Positions 26,557-33,647 of a stretch of 41,169 nucleotides of DNA are shown here, in pieces. The notes under the pieces are model-generated. The model saw only the letters and a list, made by a program, of their open reading frames with translations. It searched no databases and had not been told where the DNA came from. The stretch covers positions 8,876 through 50,044 of the forward strand of contig NZ_NHON01000046.1 of the NCBI RefSeq assembly GCF_002195995.1, given 5' to 3'. Made by a program: the position numbers and the translations under genes. Each line of letters opens with the position of its first letter. Position 1 is the stretch's first letter. The stretch comes from Inquilinus limosus. GTDB lineage: Bacteria > Pseudomonadota > Alphaproteobacteria > DSM-16000 > Inquilinaceae.

Positions 26557-27483
26557 TCAGCGGCCGAGCGTGGCCGCCACTTCGGCCGCGAAGTCGCCCT
26601 GCTCCTTCTCGATGCCCTCGCCGAGCACGAAGCGGACGAAGCCGGTCACGGTGACCGGGGCGCCGGCGTCCTTGGCCGCAGCCTCGATCGCCGCGCGGAC
26701 CTTGGTCTCGCCGTCCAGCACCCAGACCTGCTCGTGCAGCACCACTTCCTCGTAGTACTTGCGGATCCGGCCCTCGACCATCTTCTCGATGATCGCCTCG
26801 GGCTTGCCGCTGGCGCGGGCCTGCTCGACCAGCACGGCGCGCTCGCGCTCCAGGTTGCTGGCGTCGACATCGGCGATGTGCAGCGCATCCGGCCGGGCCG
26901 CCGCGATATGCATCGCGACCTGCTTGCCGAACGCCTCGAGCTTGGCCTTGTCGCCGGTCGACTCCACGGCCACCAGCACGCCGATCTTGCCCAGGCCGGC
27001 GGCGACCGGGCTGTGCACATAGGCGGCGACGACGCCGTTCGACACCGACAGGGCGGCGCTGCGGCGCAGGCTGATGTTCTCGCCGATGGTGGCGACCAGC
27101 TGGGTCACCTCCTCGCCGGCGGTGCGGCCCGTGCCCGGGAAGGCGCTGGCGGCCAGCGCCGCGACATCGCCATTCGCCTGCAGGGCGAGGCCGGCCAGGG
27201 TCGAGACGAGGCCCTGGAACTTGTCGTTGCGCGACACGAAGTCGGTCTCGGAGTTGACCTCGACCAGCGCGCCCCGATTGCCCTCGACGGCCGCGCCGAC
27301 CAGGCCCTCGGCGGCGACGCGGCCGGCCTTCTTGGCGGCGGCGGCCAGGCCCTTCTTGCGCAGCCAGTCGACCGCGGCCTCCAGGTCGCCGGCGGCCTCG
27401 TTCAGCGCCTTCTTGCAATCCATCATGCCGGCGCCGGTCTTCTCACGAAGCTCCTTCACCAGCGCTGCCGTGATCTCCGCCAT
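26557..27483 (-). CDS. tsf: Elongation factor Ts
   Basis: EF-Ts is the nucleotide exchange factor for EF-Tu. The 308-residue protein has the UBA-like N-terminal domain ([40 protein letters not shown]), [11 protein letters not shown] in the core, then the two dimerisation-type repeats and [26 protein letters not shown] at the end. ATG 27483 is the family start. A strong hairpin lies between rpsB and tsf (27552-27576), so tsf levels may be set by read-through. Downstream, 45 bases separate it from pyrH. Confidence 0.97.
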   Translation of the reverse strand: MAEITAALVKELREKTGAGMMDCKKALNEAAGDLEAAVDWLRKKGLAAAAKKAGRVAAEGLVGAAVEGNRGALVEVNSETDFVSRNDKFQGLVSTLAGLALQANGDVAALAASAFPGTGRTAGEEVTQLVATIGENISLRRSAALSVSNGVVAAYVHSPVAAGLGKIGVLVAVESTGDKAKLEAFGKQVAMHIAAARPDALHIADVDASNLERERAVLVEQARASGKPEAIIEKMVEGRIRKYYEEVVLHEQVWVLDGETKVRAAIEAAAKDAGAPVTVTGFVRFVLGEGIEKEQGDFAAEVAATLGR

Positions 27484-27544
27484 ATCGTCCTCGCATCCGG
27501 TTCGTTCGGCGCCGCGCCCCAGCATGGTCGCAGGCACCCTCATC

Positions 27545-27576
27545 GACAGAAAGGGGCGGCTTTCTGGGCCGCCCCT
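27545..27576 (-). terminator. Hairpin between rpsB and tsf
   Basis: A 9-bp perfect stem (AGGGGCGGC at 27552-27560, GCCGCCCCT at 27568-27576) with a 7-base loop lies just after the rpsB stop. On the minus strand it is followed by TTCTGTC, a weak T-run, so it is more likely an attenuator or mRNA-stability hairpin than a full terminator. Confidence 0.5.
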
Positions 27577-27590
27577 GGTTCGCTCTCGGC

Positions 27591-28385
27591 TCAGGCGGCC
27601 GGCTGTTCCGCCTCGCCGCCGGTCTCGGCCGGCGGCGGCAGCTCCTCCTCGACCGGCGCCTCCTCCAGCCCGCCGACATCGGCGCCGCTGGCGCTCATCT
27701 CGGCCTGGATGCCGGCGATGACCGAGCCGGAGAACAGCTCGCAATAGAGCTCGATCGCGCGCAGCGCGTCGTCGTTGCCCGGCACCGGGAAGGTGATGCC
27801 GTCCGGGCTGGAGTTGCTGTCCAGCACGGCCACGACCGGGATGCCGAGCTTGGCGGCTTCCAGGACCGCGATCGATTCCTTGTTGGTGTCGATGATCACC
27901 AGGATGTCGGGCAGGCCGCCCATGTCCCGGATGCCGCCCAGCGCCTTCTCGAGCTTGTCGCGCTCGCGGGTCAGGGTCAGCTGCTCCTTCTTGGTCAGGC
28001 CGACCGCGCCCTGGTTCAGCTGCTCGTCCATCTCCTTCAGGCGCTTGATCGACTGCGACACCGTCTTCCAGTTGGTCAGCATGCCGCCGAGCCAGCGATG
28101 GTTGACGAAGTACTGGCCGCAGCGCTTGGCCGCGTCGGCGATCTGGTCCTGCGCCTGGCGCTTGGTGCCGACGAACAGGACGCGGCCGCCATTGGCGACG
28201 ACCTCACGGACGGCATCGAGCGCGCGGTGCAGCAGCGGCACGGTCTGCTCGAGGTCGATGATGTGCACGCCGTTGCGCACGCCGAAGATGTACGGAGCCA
28301 TCTTCGGGTTCCAGCGGCGGGTGTGGTGGCCGAAATGCGCGCCCGCTTCGAGGAGCTGGCGCATGGTGAAGGTCGGCGTAGCCAT
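27591..28385 (-). CDS. rpsB: 30S ribosomal protein S2
   Basis: S2 is a late-joining 30S protein. The 264-residue product has [76 protein letters not shown] and [19 protein letters not shown]. The tail ([18 protein letters not shown]) is a long acidic extension, typical of alphaproteobacterial S2. ATG 28385 has AAGGAC upstream. It is the first gene of the large minus-strand unit; a promoter candidate is at 28534-28562. In other bacteria S2 represses its own translation; the roughly 140-base leader here could serve that role (inference). Confidence 0.97.
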   Translation of the reverse strand: MATPTFTMRQLLEAGAHFGHHTRRWNPKMAPYIFGVRNGVHIIDLEQTVPLLHRALDAVREVVANGGRVLFVGTKRQAQDQIADAAKRCGQYFVNHRWLGGMLTNWKTVSQSIKRLKEMDEQLNQGAVGLTKKEQLTLTRERDKLEKALGGIRDMGGLPDILVIIDTNKESIAVLEAAKLGIPVVAVLDSNSSPDGITFPVPGNDDALRAIELYCELFSGSVIAGIQAEMSASGADVGGLEEAPVEEELPPPAETGGEAEQPAA

Positions 28386-28533
28386 GGTCGGAAGGTCCTT
28401 TTTCCGGTTGTTCCGCCGCGGGCTTTGCCCCTCGCCGCACCGCGGATTGCGGATATGGCGAAAAGCACCGGAGCGACCGAGCCACTGCCGTGGCAGGCCG
28501 CGATGCCCGCGTGTGGGATTGACGACGGCGCGG

Positions 28534-28562
28534 TTGATACGCCCTGCGCCCGGGAAATGCAA
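28534..28562 (-). promoter_or_regulatory. Candidate sigma-70 promoter of rpsB-tsf unit
   Basis: On the minus strand TTGCAT (28562-28557) and TATCAA (28539-28534) are 17 bases apart and point at rpsB, giving a leader of about 140 bases. A second possible -10 (TATAAC, 28670-28665) lies at the centre of the palindromic element upstream but lacks a good -35. Confidence 0.45.
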
Positions 28563-28595
28563 GCCGGGCGATCGGTTGCCCGGTCGGTACGGTTC

Positions 28596-28739
28596 AGAGA
28601 CCGTTTGGAAATTCGCTGGCGTGAGTCGGCTGGCGGTGGTTTCGAGAACCGGAGCGCAGCGGACGTTATAGTCCGTGAGCACCGGAAGCACAGAAACCGC
28701 CGTCAGACGGCCGCGCCAGCGAATTTACAGGCGGTCTCT
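28596..28739. repeat. 144-bp quasi-palindromic element with 26-bp inverted ends (MITE-like)
   Basis: The 26-base ends match as inverted repeats at 23 positions: AGAGACCG..TGGAAATTC at 28596 versus the reverse complement of 28714-28739, both running to CGCTGGCG. The interior also pairs about the same centre (28667.5): GGTTTC/GAAACC, CCGG/CCGG and GGAC/GTCC flank the loop GTTATA. No transposase frame is inside, and no clear target duplication is seen at its borders (left flank GGTTC, right flank TAAGC; the right end falls in the stop codon of the neighbouring gene). It may be a non-autonomous mobile element or a large transcriptional hairpin. Confidence 0.65.
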
Positions 28740-29061
28740 AAGCGCTGCGGCGGTCGGTCCAGACGAAGCGCGAGCGGTAGCGCTGCGCCCGGCGGGCGCG
28801 GTGCTCGGCCAGATCGTCGACCGGCGCGGCGGGCTGGGTCGGCTCGGCGGCCGGCTCGTCCCAGCGGGCGACGAGCTTGCCGGTCTCCGCATCGCGGGTC
28901 CAGCGCAGCAGGACCTTGTCCCCGTCCCGGATCGGGTCGTGGCGCAAGTCGCGGTTGCGGAAGCGCGGGAGGGCGGCAAGCGCCTCGGCCCGCGGGGAAA
29001 TGACGGCGCCCAGCGCCAGGCGCAGGCGGCGATCGAAGCAGGAGAGAAAAGCGAGGTTCAT
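28738..29061 (-). CDS. Hypothetical 107-residue protein
   Basis: No family recognised. ATG 29061 (MNLAFLSCFDRRLRLALGAVISPRAEAL) has GGAG seven bases upstream; an earlier ATG at 29082 is possible. The protein is basic and Arg-rich, with PRFRNRDLRHDPIRDGDKVLLRWTRDAETGKLVARWDEP in the middle (a short beta-rich segment by appearance) and an Arg-rich end (EHRARRAQRYRSRFVWTDRRSA). There is no signal peptide. Its TAG stop uses the outer bases of the 144-bp palindromic element, so an insertion may have trimmed its C-terminus. It would be transcribed toward rpsB. Confidence 0.6.
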   Translation of the reverse strand: MNLAFLSCFDRRLRLALGAVISPRAEALAALPRFRNRDLRHDPIRDGDKVLLRWTRDAETGKLVARWDEPAAEPTQPAAPVDDLAEHRARRAQRYRSRFVWTDRRSA

Positions 29062-29114
29062 CGTTCGCTCCGTATCCCGCACGCGGCGGAAGCGGGGCGA
29101 ACGGCGCTCCGACC

Positions 29115-29231
29115 CTAGGTCCGGCTCACGCCATCCACCCGGCCGAGGCCGAGTGCGATCCAGTGATGTTCGGGCGACGTCACCGCGGCCGGATCGGCCT
29201 TGGCGACGCCACGACTAGGGTGGTCGTCCAT
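29115..29231 (-). CDS. Possible 38-residue small protein
   Basis: A short frame (MDDHPSRGVAKADPAAVTSP, then EHHWIALGLGRVDGVSRT) starts at ATG 29231 with GAGAGA nearby and ends at 29115. The composition is less Arg/Pro-biased than the shadow frames around it, which hints at a translated gene, but no family is recognised and a longer reading to 29324 is open. Weak call. Confidence 0.3.
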   Translation of the reverse strand: MDDHPSRGVAKADPAAVTSPEHHWIALGLGRVDGVSRT

Positions 29232-29563
29232 CTGTCTCTCGTTGTGAGATTGGCGTCGGGCGGGCCTGGGCTCGCTCGGCGTCACCGGCGATGTATGCCC
29301 GCGCCCCCTCGGAGTCAAGGCCAAAGCATATGCCGCGGAGCGCCTGGGCCGCAGCGGCTTTCCGCGCTGGCCGGGCCGACCGCTCCGGACCTCCGGCCGC
29401 GGCTGGAGTCGCGGGTTCCCGGCGCCATGGCCCTTGGTTCAAGGGAACGAAGATGCGGGTCGGTTCCGTTGTTCCTTCTGCAGGCCTGTTGCAGACGGCC
29501 GCACTGGGCCGGCCGGTCGGGCGGGATGCCCGGTCGCCCGCAATCCTGGCCAGGAGGGCGCTG
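29232..29563. other. Intergenic stretch with a small hairpin, no gene seen
   Basis: No convincing gene lies here. The only structure found is a hairpin near 29415-29448: GTTCCC (29415-29420) pairs with GGGAAC (29443-29448), and CCCTT/AAGGG (29431-29435/29441-29445) form a competing inner stem. Its last part precedes the small exported-protein gene starting at 29564 and should hold its promoter, but no good -10/-35 pair was seen. Confidence 0.5.
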
Positions 29564-29881
29564 ATGCGCATCCTCTTTCCCATCGCGACCGTGCTCGCAC
29601 TCGCCGCCGGCACCGCGGCCGCCCATGGACCGGCGGCGTGGATCCAGAACGGTCAGTACCGGAACCTGTCCGGCACGCATGAGCAATGCTGCGGCCCGCA
29701 TGACTGCGCCGCCTTCGCGTCCCGCGATGTCCAAGTGCGCCCCGACGGGTATATGATCCGCCCCCTGTCGATGCTGATACCGACCGACCAGGCCCAGTTC
29801 AGCGAAGACCAGAACTACTGGCTGTGCCGCAAGCCGGACGGCTCGATGCGCTGCTTCTTCATCCCGAACGTCGGCGCCTGA
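29564..29881 (+). CDS. Small exported Cys-containing protein
   Basis: The 105-residue product has a clear signal peptide (MRILFPIATVLALAAGTAAA, cleavage before HGPAAW) and a mature domain of about 85 residues: WIQNGQYRNLSGTHEQCCGPHDCAAF, then DVQVRPDGYMIRPLSMLIPTDQAQFSEDQNYWLCRKPDGSMRCFF. Five cysteines (CC, C, C, C) suggest disulfides or metal binding in the periplasm. Similar small exported proteins with a CCG..DC motif occur in Rhizobiales, to my knowledge, without a known role. The start ATG 29564 follows GGAGGG. It heads a likely three-gene unit with 29908 and 30302. Confidence 0.8.
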   Translation: MRILFPIATVLALAAGTAAAHGPAAWIQNGQYRNLSGTHEQCCGPHDCAAFASRDVQVRPDGYMIRPLSMLIPTDQAQFSEDQNYWLCRKPDGSMRCFFIPNVGA

Positions 29882-29907
29882 GGCGGGACCGCCGAGGAGA
29901 AGGCCCG

Positions 29908-30246
29908 ATGACGCTGTTTCCTGCAGGCCCTCGCCGCATCGCCGCCGCCTGCGTGACGGCGCTGCTGCTCCTCATGGCCGCGGCCGGGGCCCGAGCGGCG
30001 CTGCCGCCCTATTGGCAGCGCCTGGAGGAGATCAAGGCGATCCTGGACAGCAACGAGCTGTCCGAGAGGCTTCAGGGGCATCCGATCGACCGGATCGAGC
30101 GGCCGGGCGACGACCTCTACCGGGTCCAGGCAGGCCCCTGCTCGCTCGACATCCGCATCGTCGACGACCCCGCCAGCAGCACCAAGCCGGCGATGCCGGG
30201 CCCGCGCAGCTTCCATATCGAGGCCGGCAAGGCCGCCTGCCGCTGA
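29908..30246 (+). CDS. Small exported protein of unknown function
   Basis: The 112-residue product has an N-terminal signal (MTLFPAGPRRIAAACVTALLLLMAAAGARA, cleavage before ALPPYW) and a mature domain with PPYWQRLEEIKAILDSNELSERLQGHPIDRIERPGDDLYRVQAGPCSLDIRIVDDP and FHIEAGKAACR. Two cysteines may form a disulfide. The fold looks like a small alpha/beta domain; the text 'DLYRVQAGPCSLDI' resembles exported proteins of unknown function in Rhizobiales. It follows the previous gene after 26 bases, with GGAGA upstream, and is probably co-transcribed. Confidence 0.8.
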   Translation: MTLFPAGPRRIAAACVTALLLLMAAAGARAALPPYWQRLEEIKAILDSNELSERLQGHPIDRIERPGDDLYRVQAGPCSLDIRIVDDPASSTKPAMPGPRSFHIEAGKAACR

Positions 30247-30301
30247 TCCCTGGAACCGGCGCCGCGCCCGCCGCGTTGGCCAGGTTTGGCAAGGAGGCCC
30301 C

Positions 30302-30643
30302 ATGCACGCCTACTCCGTCCGGATCGTGCCCGCCGGCCGCCAGGCCCCGCTGTGGCGCGCCGTCGACCCCGACAACGGCGCCGACTTCATGAGCGACATG
30401 ATCGTCTTCGCCGAGGACCCGGAGGATGCGCGCCGCTATCTCGATGCGACCCTCCTGGCCACCGGCTTCGCGCCGGACCGGCCGCCGCTGCGCGGGATCG
30501 GATCGCCCTGGCAGGAGCCCGGCCTGGTTCGGATCGAGGCCGCGCCCGAATTCGATCCCGTCGCCCGCCTGGCCGGCCGCAACCACGTGGCGCGGCACCA
30601 GGGCTTCCTGAGCAATCCGACGACCGACCCGCTGCGAGACTAG
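30302..30643 (+). CDS. Hypothetical 113-residue cytoplasmic protein
   Basis: Starts at ATG 30302 after AAGGAGG. The product lacks a signal peptide. It begins MHAYSVRIVPAGRQAPLWRAVDP and contains EDPEDARRYLDATLLATGFAPDRPPLRGIGSPWQEPGLVRIEAA and a charged end. No family is recognised. It ends with a 4-base tail-to-tail overlap with matB (TAG at 30641-30643). It is the last gene of the small-gene unit after a 55-base gap. Confidence 0.7.
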   Translation: MHAYSVRIVPAGRQAPLWRAVDPDNGADFMSDMIVFAEDPEDARRYLDATLLATGFAPDRPPLRGIGSPWQEPGLVRIEAAPEFDPVARLAGRNHVARHQGFLSNPTTDPLRD

Positions 30644-32163
30644 GCCGGGGTCTTGAAGGTCGTCCCGTACTGCTCGCGCAGGGCGGCTTTCTGCACCTTG
30701 CCCATGGCGTTGCGCGGGATCTCCGCCACCACGAACACCGCCTTGGGCTGCTTGAACCGGGCCAGCTGGTCCTGCAGCGCCGCCTGGATCGCGGCGGGGT
30801 CGAGCGGCGCCGCCCCCGCCCGCATCTTCACCACCGCCGCCACCGCCTCGCCGAAATCCGGATGCGGCAGGCCGATCACCGCCGATTCCTCGACGCCCGG
30901 TATGGCGTCGATCAGGCTCTCGACTTCCTTCGGATAGACGTTGAAGCCGCCGGTGATGATCAGGTCCTTGGCCCGGCCGACGATCGAGACATAGCCGCGG
31001 TCATCCACCACCCCGACATCGCCGGTGATGAAGAAGCCGTCGGCGCGGAACTCGGCCGCGGTCTTCTCCGGCATCCGCCAATACCCCTTGAACACATTCG
31101 GGCCCTTGACCTCGATCACGCCGATCTCGCCCTGCGGCAGGGGCCTGGCGTCCTCGCCCACCACCCGCAGCGACACGCCGGGCAGCGGGAAGCCGACCGT
31201 CCCCGCCCGCCGCTCGCCGTCCAGGGGGTTCGAGGTGTTCATGTTGGTTTCGGTCATGCCGTAGCGCTCGAGGATGGTGTGCCCCGTGCGCTGCCGGAAC
31301 TGCTCGAAGGTGTCGGCCAGCAGCGGCGCCGAGCCGGAGATGAACAGCCGCATATGAGCGCAGGCCTCGGCGGTGAGGCCGGCCTGCTCCAGCAAGCGGG
31401 TGTAGAAGGTGGGGACGCCCATCATCACGCTGGCCCGGGGCAGCAGGCGCAGCACCTCGGCGGCGTCGAACTTCGGCAGAAACAGCATCGTCGCCCCGGC
31501 CAGCAGGGCACAGTTGGTGGCGACGAACAGGCCGTGGGTGTGGAAGATCGGCAAGGCGTGCAGCAGCACGTCGTCCGGCCGGAAGCCCCAATAATCGTGC
31601 AGGGTCAGGGCGTTCGACAGCAGGTTGTCGTGGCTGAGCATCGCCCCCTTGGACCGCCCGGTGGTGCCGGAGGTGTAGAGGATCGCGGCCAGGTCGTCCG
31701 GCTCGCGCGGTAGCGTCTCAAACCCGTCCGGCTCCCGCGCCGCGGCCTCGGCCAGGGTCCCCTCCCCGGCCGCGCCGAGGGTGAGCACCGCCTTGGCGCC
31801 GGCAGGCCCGGCCACCGCCTCGATCTCGGCCAGCCGGGCCGGCTGGCACACCGCCAGTGCGGGCTCGGCATCGCCGGCGAAATAGGCGACCTCGCCCTTG
31901 GTGTAGGCGGTGTTGAGCGGCAGGTAGACCGCCCCGGCGCGCAGGCAGCCGAGATAGAGCGCCACCACATCCTGCGACTTGTCGACCTGCACCATCACCC
32001 GGTCGCCCGGCGCCACGCCCAGCCGCCGCAGCAGGTTGGCATAGCGGGCGCTGGCGGCGTCGAGCTCCGCATAGGAGATGGCGCGGCCGTCGGCGAGCGC
32101 CAGCGCCGGCTTGGACCGGTCGGCGGGGAAACGGGCGGACAGGGCGTCGTAGAGATTGGTCAT
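30640..32163 (-). CDS. matB: Malonyl-CoA synthetase (ANL superfamily)
   Basis: MatB activates malonate to malonyl-CoA with ATP and CoA. The 507-residue protein is an acyl-CoA synthetase with the P-loop-like motif YTSGTTGRSKG (163-173), YGMTE (301-305), the GDVG..DDRGY segment and the GKVQK end with catalytic lysine K489. Assignment as MatB rests on the partner gene: matA lies 13 bases upstream on the same strand, the classic matAB pair, and on the segment LLHALPIFHTHGLFVATNCALLAGA found in MatB. Without matA, another short/medium-chain acyl-CoA synthetase would be possible. Confidence 0.88.
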   Translation of the reverse strand: MTNLYDALSARFPADRSKPALALADGRAISYAELDAASARYANLLRRLGVAPGDRVMVQVDKSQDVVALYLGCLRAGAVYLPLNTAYTKGEVAYFAGDAEPALAVCQPARLAEIEAVAGPAGAKAVLTLGAAGEGTLAEAAAREPDGFETLPREPDDLAAILYTSGTTGRSKGAMLSHDNLLSNALTLHDYWGFRPDDVLLHALPIFHTHGLFVATNCALLAGATMLFLPKFDAAEVLRLLPRASVMMGVPTFYTRLLEQAGLTAEACAHMRLFISGSAPLLADTFEQFRQRTGHTILERYGMTETNMNTSNPLDGERRAGTVGFPLPGVSLRVVGEDARPLPQGEIGVIEVKGPNVFKGYWRMPEKTAAEFRADGFFITGDVGVVDDRGYVSIVGRAKDLIITGGFNVYPKEVESLIDAIPGVEESAVIGLPHPDFGEAVAAVVKMRAGAAPLDPAAIQAALQDQLARFKQPKAVFVVAEIPRNAMGKVQKAALREQYGTTFKTPA

Positions 32164-32176
32164 GCGGCTCGGCGGG

Positions 32177-33490
32177 TCAGAGATAGGGCTTCAGCTGGCG
32201 CGCCACCGCGCGGCTCGTCGCCACCTTGCCGGCATTGACGAAGGCTTCGTGGTTGCGCTCCAGCTCCGCCGGATCATAGAGGTAGTTGACTAGAAGTCCC
32301 CAGCCCTGCTCCAGCCCCTTTGGCGCGATATCGCCGGCCCAGTTCAGCCGCTCGAGTCGGGCGCCGTTGCCGAGATGGAAGCGCGCCACCGGGTCGACCA
32401 GCCGCCCGTTCGGCCGCAGCTCGGCGGCGAGATAACGGGCGCAAAGGCCGGTCAGCGCCGCCTTCCGCGCCTTGTCCGCCGCCACGGCCTCGATCCCGCC
32501 CGCCGCCAGGGCCGGCAGGAGATCATCGGCCGCGTCCCGCACCGCCGCGACCTCGTGCTGCGGCGCCGCCGTCTCCAGCCAGCGCCGGAAGCCGGGGATC
32601 GGCGACAGGGTCGAGAAGGTGGCGAGGTTGGGCAGGGTCTGCTGCAGGTCGGCCACCACCTGCTTCAGCAGGAAGCTGCCGAAGGAGATGCCGCGCAGCC
32701 CCTTCTGGGTGTTGGTGATCGAGTAGAAGATCGCCGTGTCGGCGGCGGCCGGATCTCCGATGGGGGCCTTGGGGTCCAGCAGCGGCGCCACCTCCCCCGC
32801 CAGGCCGCGCACCAGCGCCACCTGGACGAAGATCACCGGCTCGTTCGGCAGGGCCGGATGGAAGAAGGCGTAGCAGCGCCGGTCCTCGGCCAGGCGCCGG
32901 CGCAGGAACTCCCAGCCCGGGATGGCGTGCACCGCCTCGTACTGGATCAGCTTCTCCAGGATGATCGCCGGCGTCTCCCAGGTGATCCGCCGCAGCTCCA
33001 GGAAGCCGCCGGAGAACCAGTCGGTCAGCACATGCTTCAAGTCGGCATCCACGATCCGCAGCTCCGGATTCCCGTCGGCGAGGTCGAGCGCGTCGGCACG
33101 CAGCCCGATCACGAACTCGGTGCCCTCGGGCAGCATGTTGATGCGGCGCAGCAGCTCCCGCCGCGGCGGCTCGGCCGCCTCGGCCAGGGCCAGGGCGCCG
33201 GATGCGCTGGGCTCGGCCATGAACGCGCGCGCGGCGGCGGCGATCGCCGCATGGTCGGGCCCGAACTCCCGCGCCAGCAGGGTGAAGAAGGCCTCGCGCT
33301 CGGCGGCGTCCAGGCCGCGATAGAGGGCGACCAGCTCGCGCGCCAGGGCGATGCCGGACGCCTCGCCACGCTCCGACAGCAGCGCGCGGCAGAGACCGGC
33401 GGGCCCCTGCGGCCAGGGCCGGCCGCGGCCGAAAGCGAACAGCTCGAGGCCGCGATCGGCGATCGAGTTGATGAGGTCGGTGATCTGCAT
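32177..33490 (-). CDS. matA: Malonyl-CoA decarboxylase
   Basis: MatA decarboxylates malonyl-CoA to acetyl-CoA. The 437-residue protein matches the MCD family: an N-terminal helical part (GEASGIALARELVALYRGLDAAEREAF) and the GNAT-like catalytic part with LRRITWETPAIILEKLIQYEAVHAI, CYAFFHPALPNEPVIFVQVALV, SITNTQKGLRGISFGSFLLKQV and FSTLSPIPGFRRWL. Together with MatB it gives malonate -> acetyl-CoA. No matC-type malonate transporter or GntR-type matR is adjacent; either they are elsewhere or malonate enters by another system. It starts at ATG 33490. Confidence 0.92.
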   Translation of the reverse strand: MQITDLINSIADRGLELFAFGRGRPWPQGPAGLCRALLSERGEASGIALARELVALYRGLDAAEREAFFTLLAREFGPDHAAIAAAARAFMAEPSASGALALAEAAEPPRRELLRRINMLPEGTEFVIGLRADALDLADGNPELRIVDADLKHVLTDWFSGGFLELRRITWETPAIILEKLIQYEAVHAIPGWEFLRRRLAEDRRCYAFFHPALPNEPVIFVQVALVRGLAGEVAPLLDPKAPIGDPAAADTAIFYSITNTQKGLRGISFGSFLLKQVVADLQQTLPNLATFSTLSPIPGFRRWLETAAPQHEVAAVRDAADDLLPALAAGGIEAVAADKARKAALTGLCARYLAAELRPNGRLVDPVARFHLGNGARLERLNWAGDIAPKGLEQGWGLLVNYLYDPAELERNHEAFVNAGKVATSRAVARQLKPYL

Positions 33491-33593
33491 GAGGCGCTCG
33501 TTCCGCTTCCGCCAGACCCGGTCAGGCTAGTGTGCTTCGCGCCCGCGGGACAATGGCGCCTGGCGCATGCCCGCGATCCGGATGGCACGGCCG

Positions 33594-33628
33594 CAAACAA
33601 AAAGGGCGGCGCCGGCGGCACCGCCCTT
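33594..33628 (-). terminator. Rho-independent terminator of the SLBB export gene
   Basis: On the minus strand the stem GGGCGGTGCC / GGCGCCGCCC (one G-T wobble) with a 3-base loop is followed by TTTTTGTTT. It lies 20 bases after the stop of the large SLBB gene, a good intrinsic terminator. Confidence 0.85.
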
Positions 33629-33647
33629 CCTGCCGATCGATCCGGCG

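Noticed and set aside
29431-29445. GGTTCAA within a hairpin, reminiscent of a tRNA T-arm
   Set aside because: No acceptor, D-arm or anticodon stem can be fitted around it.
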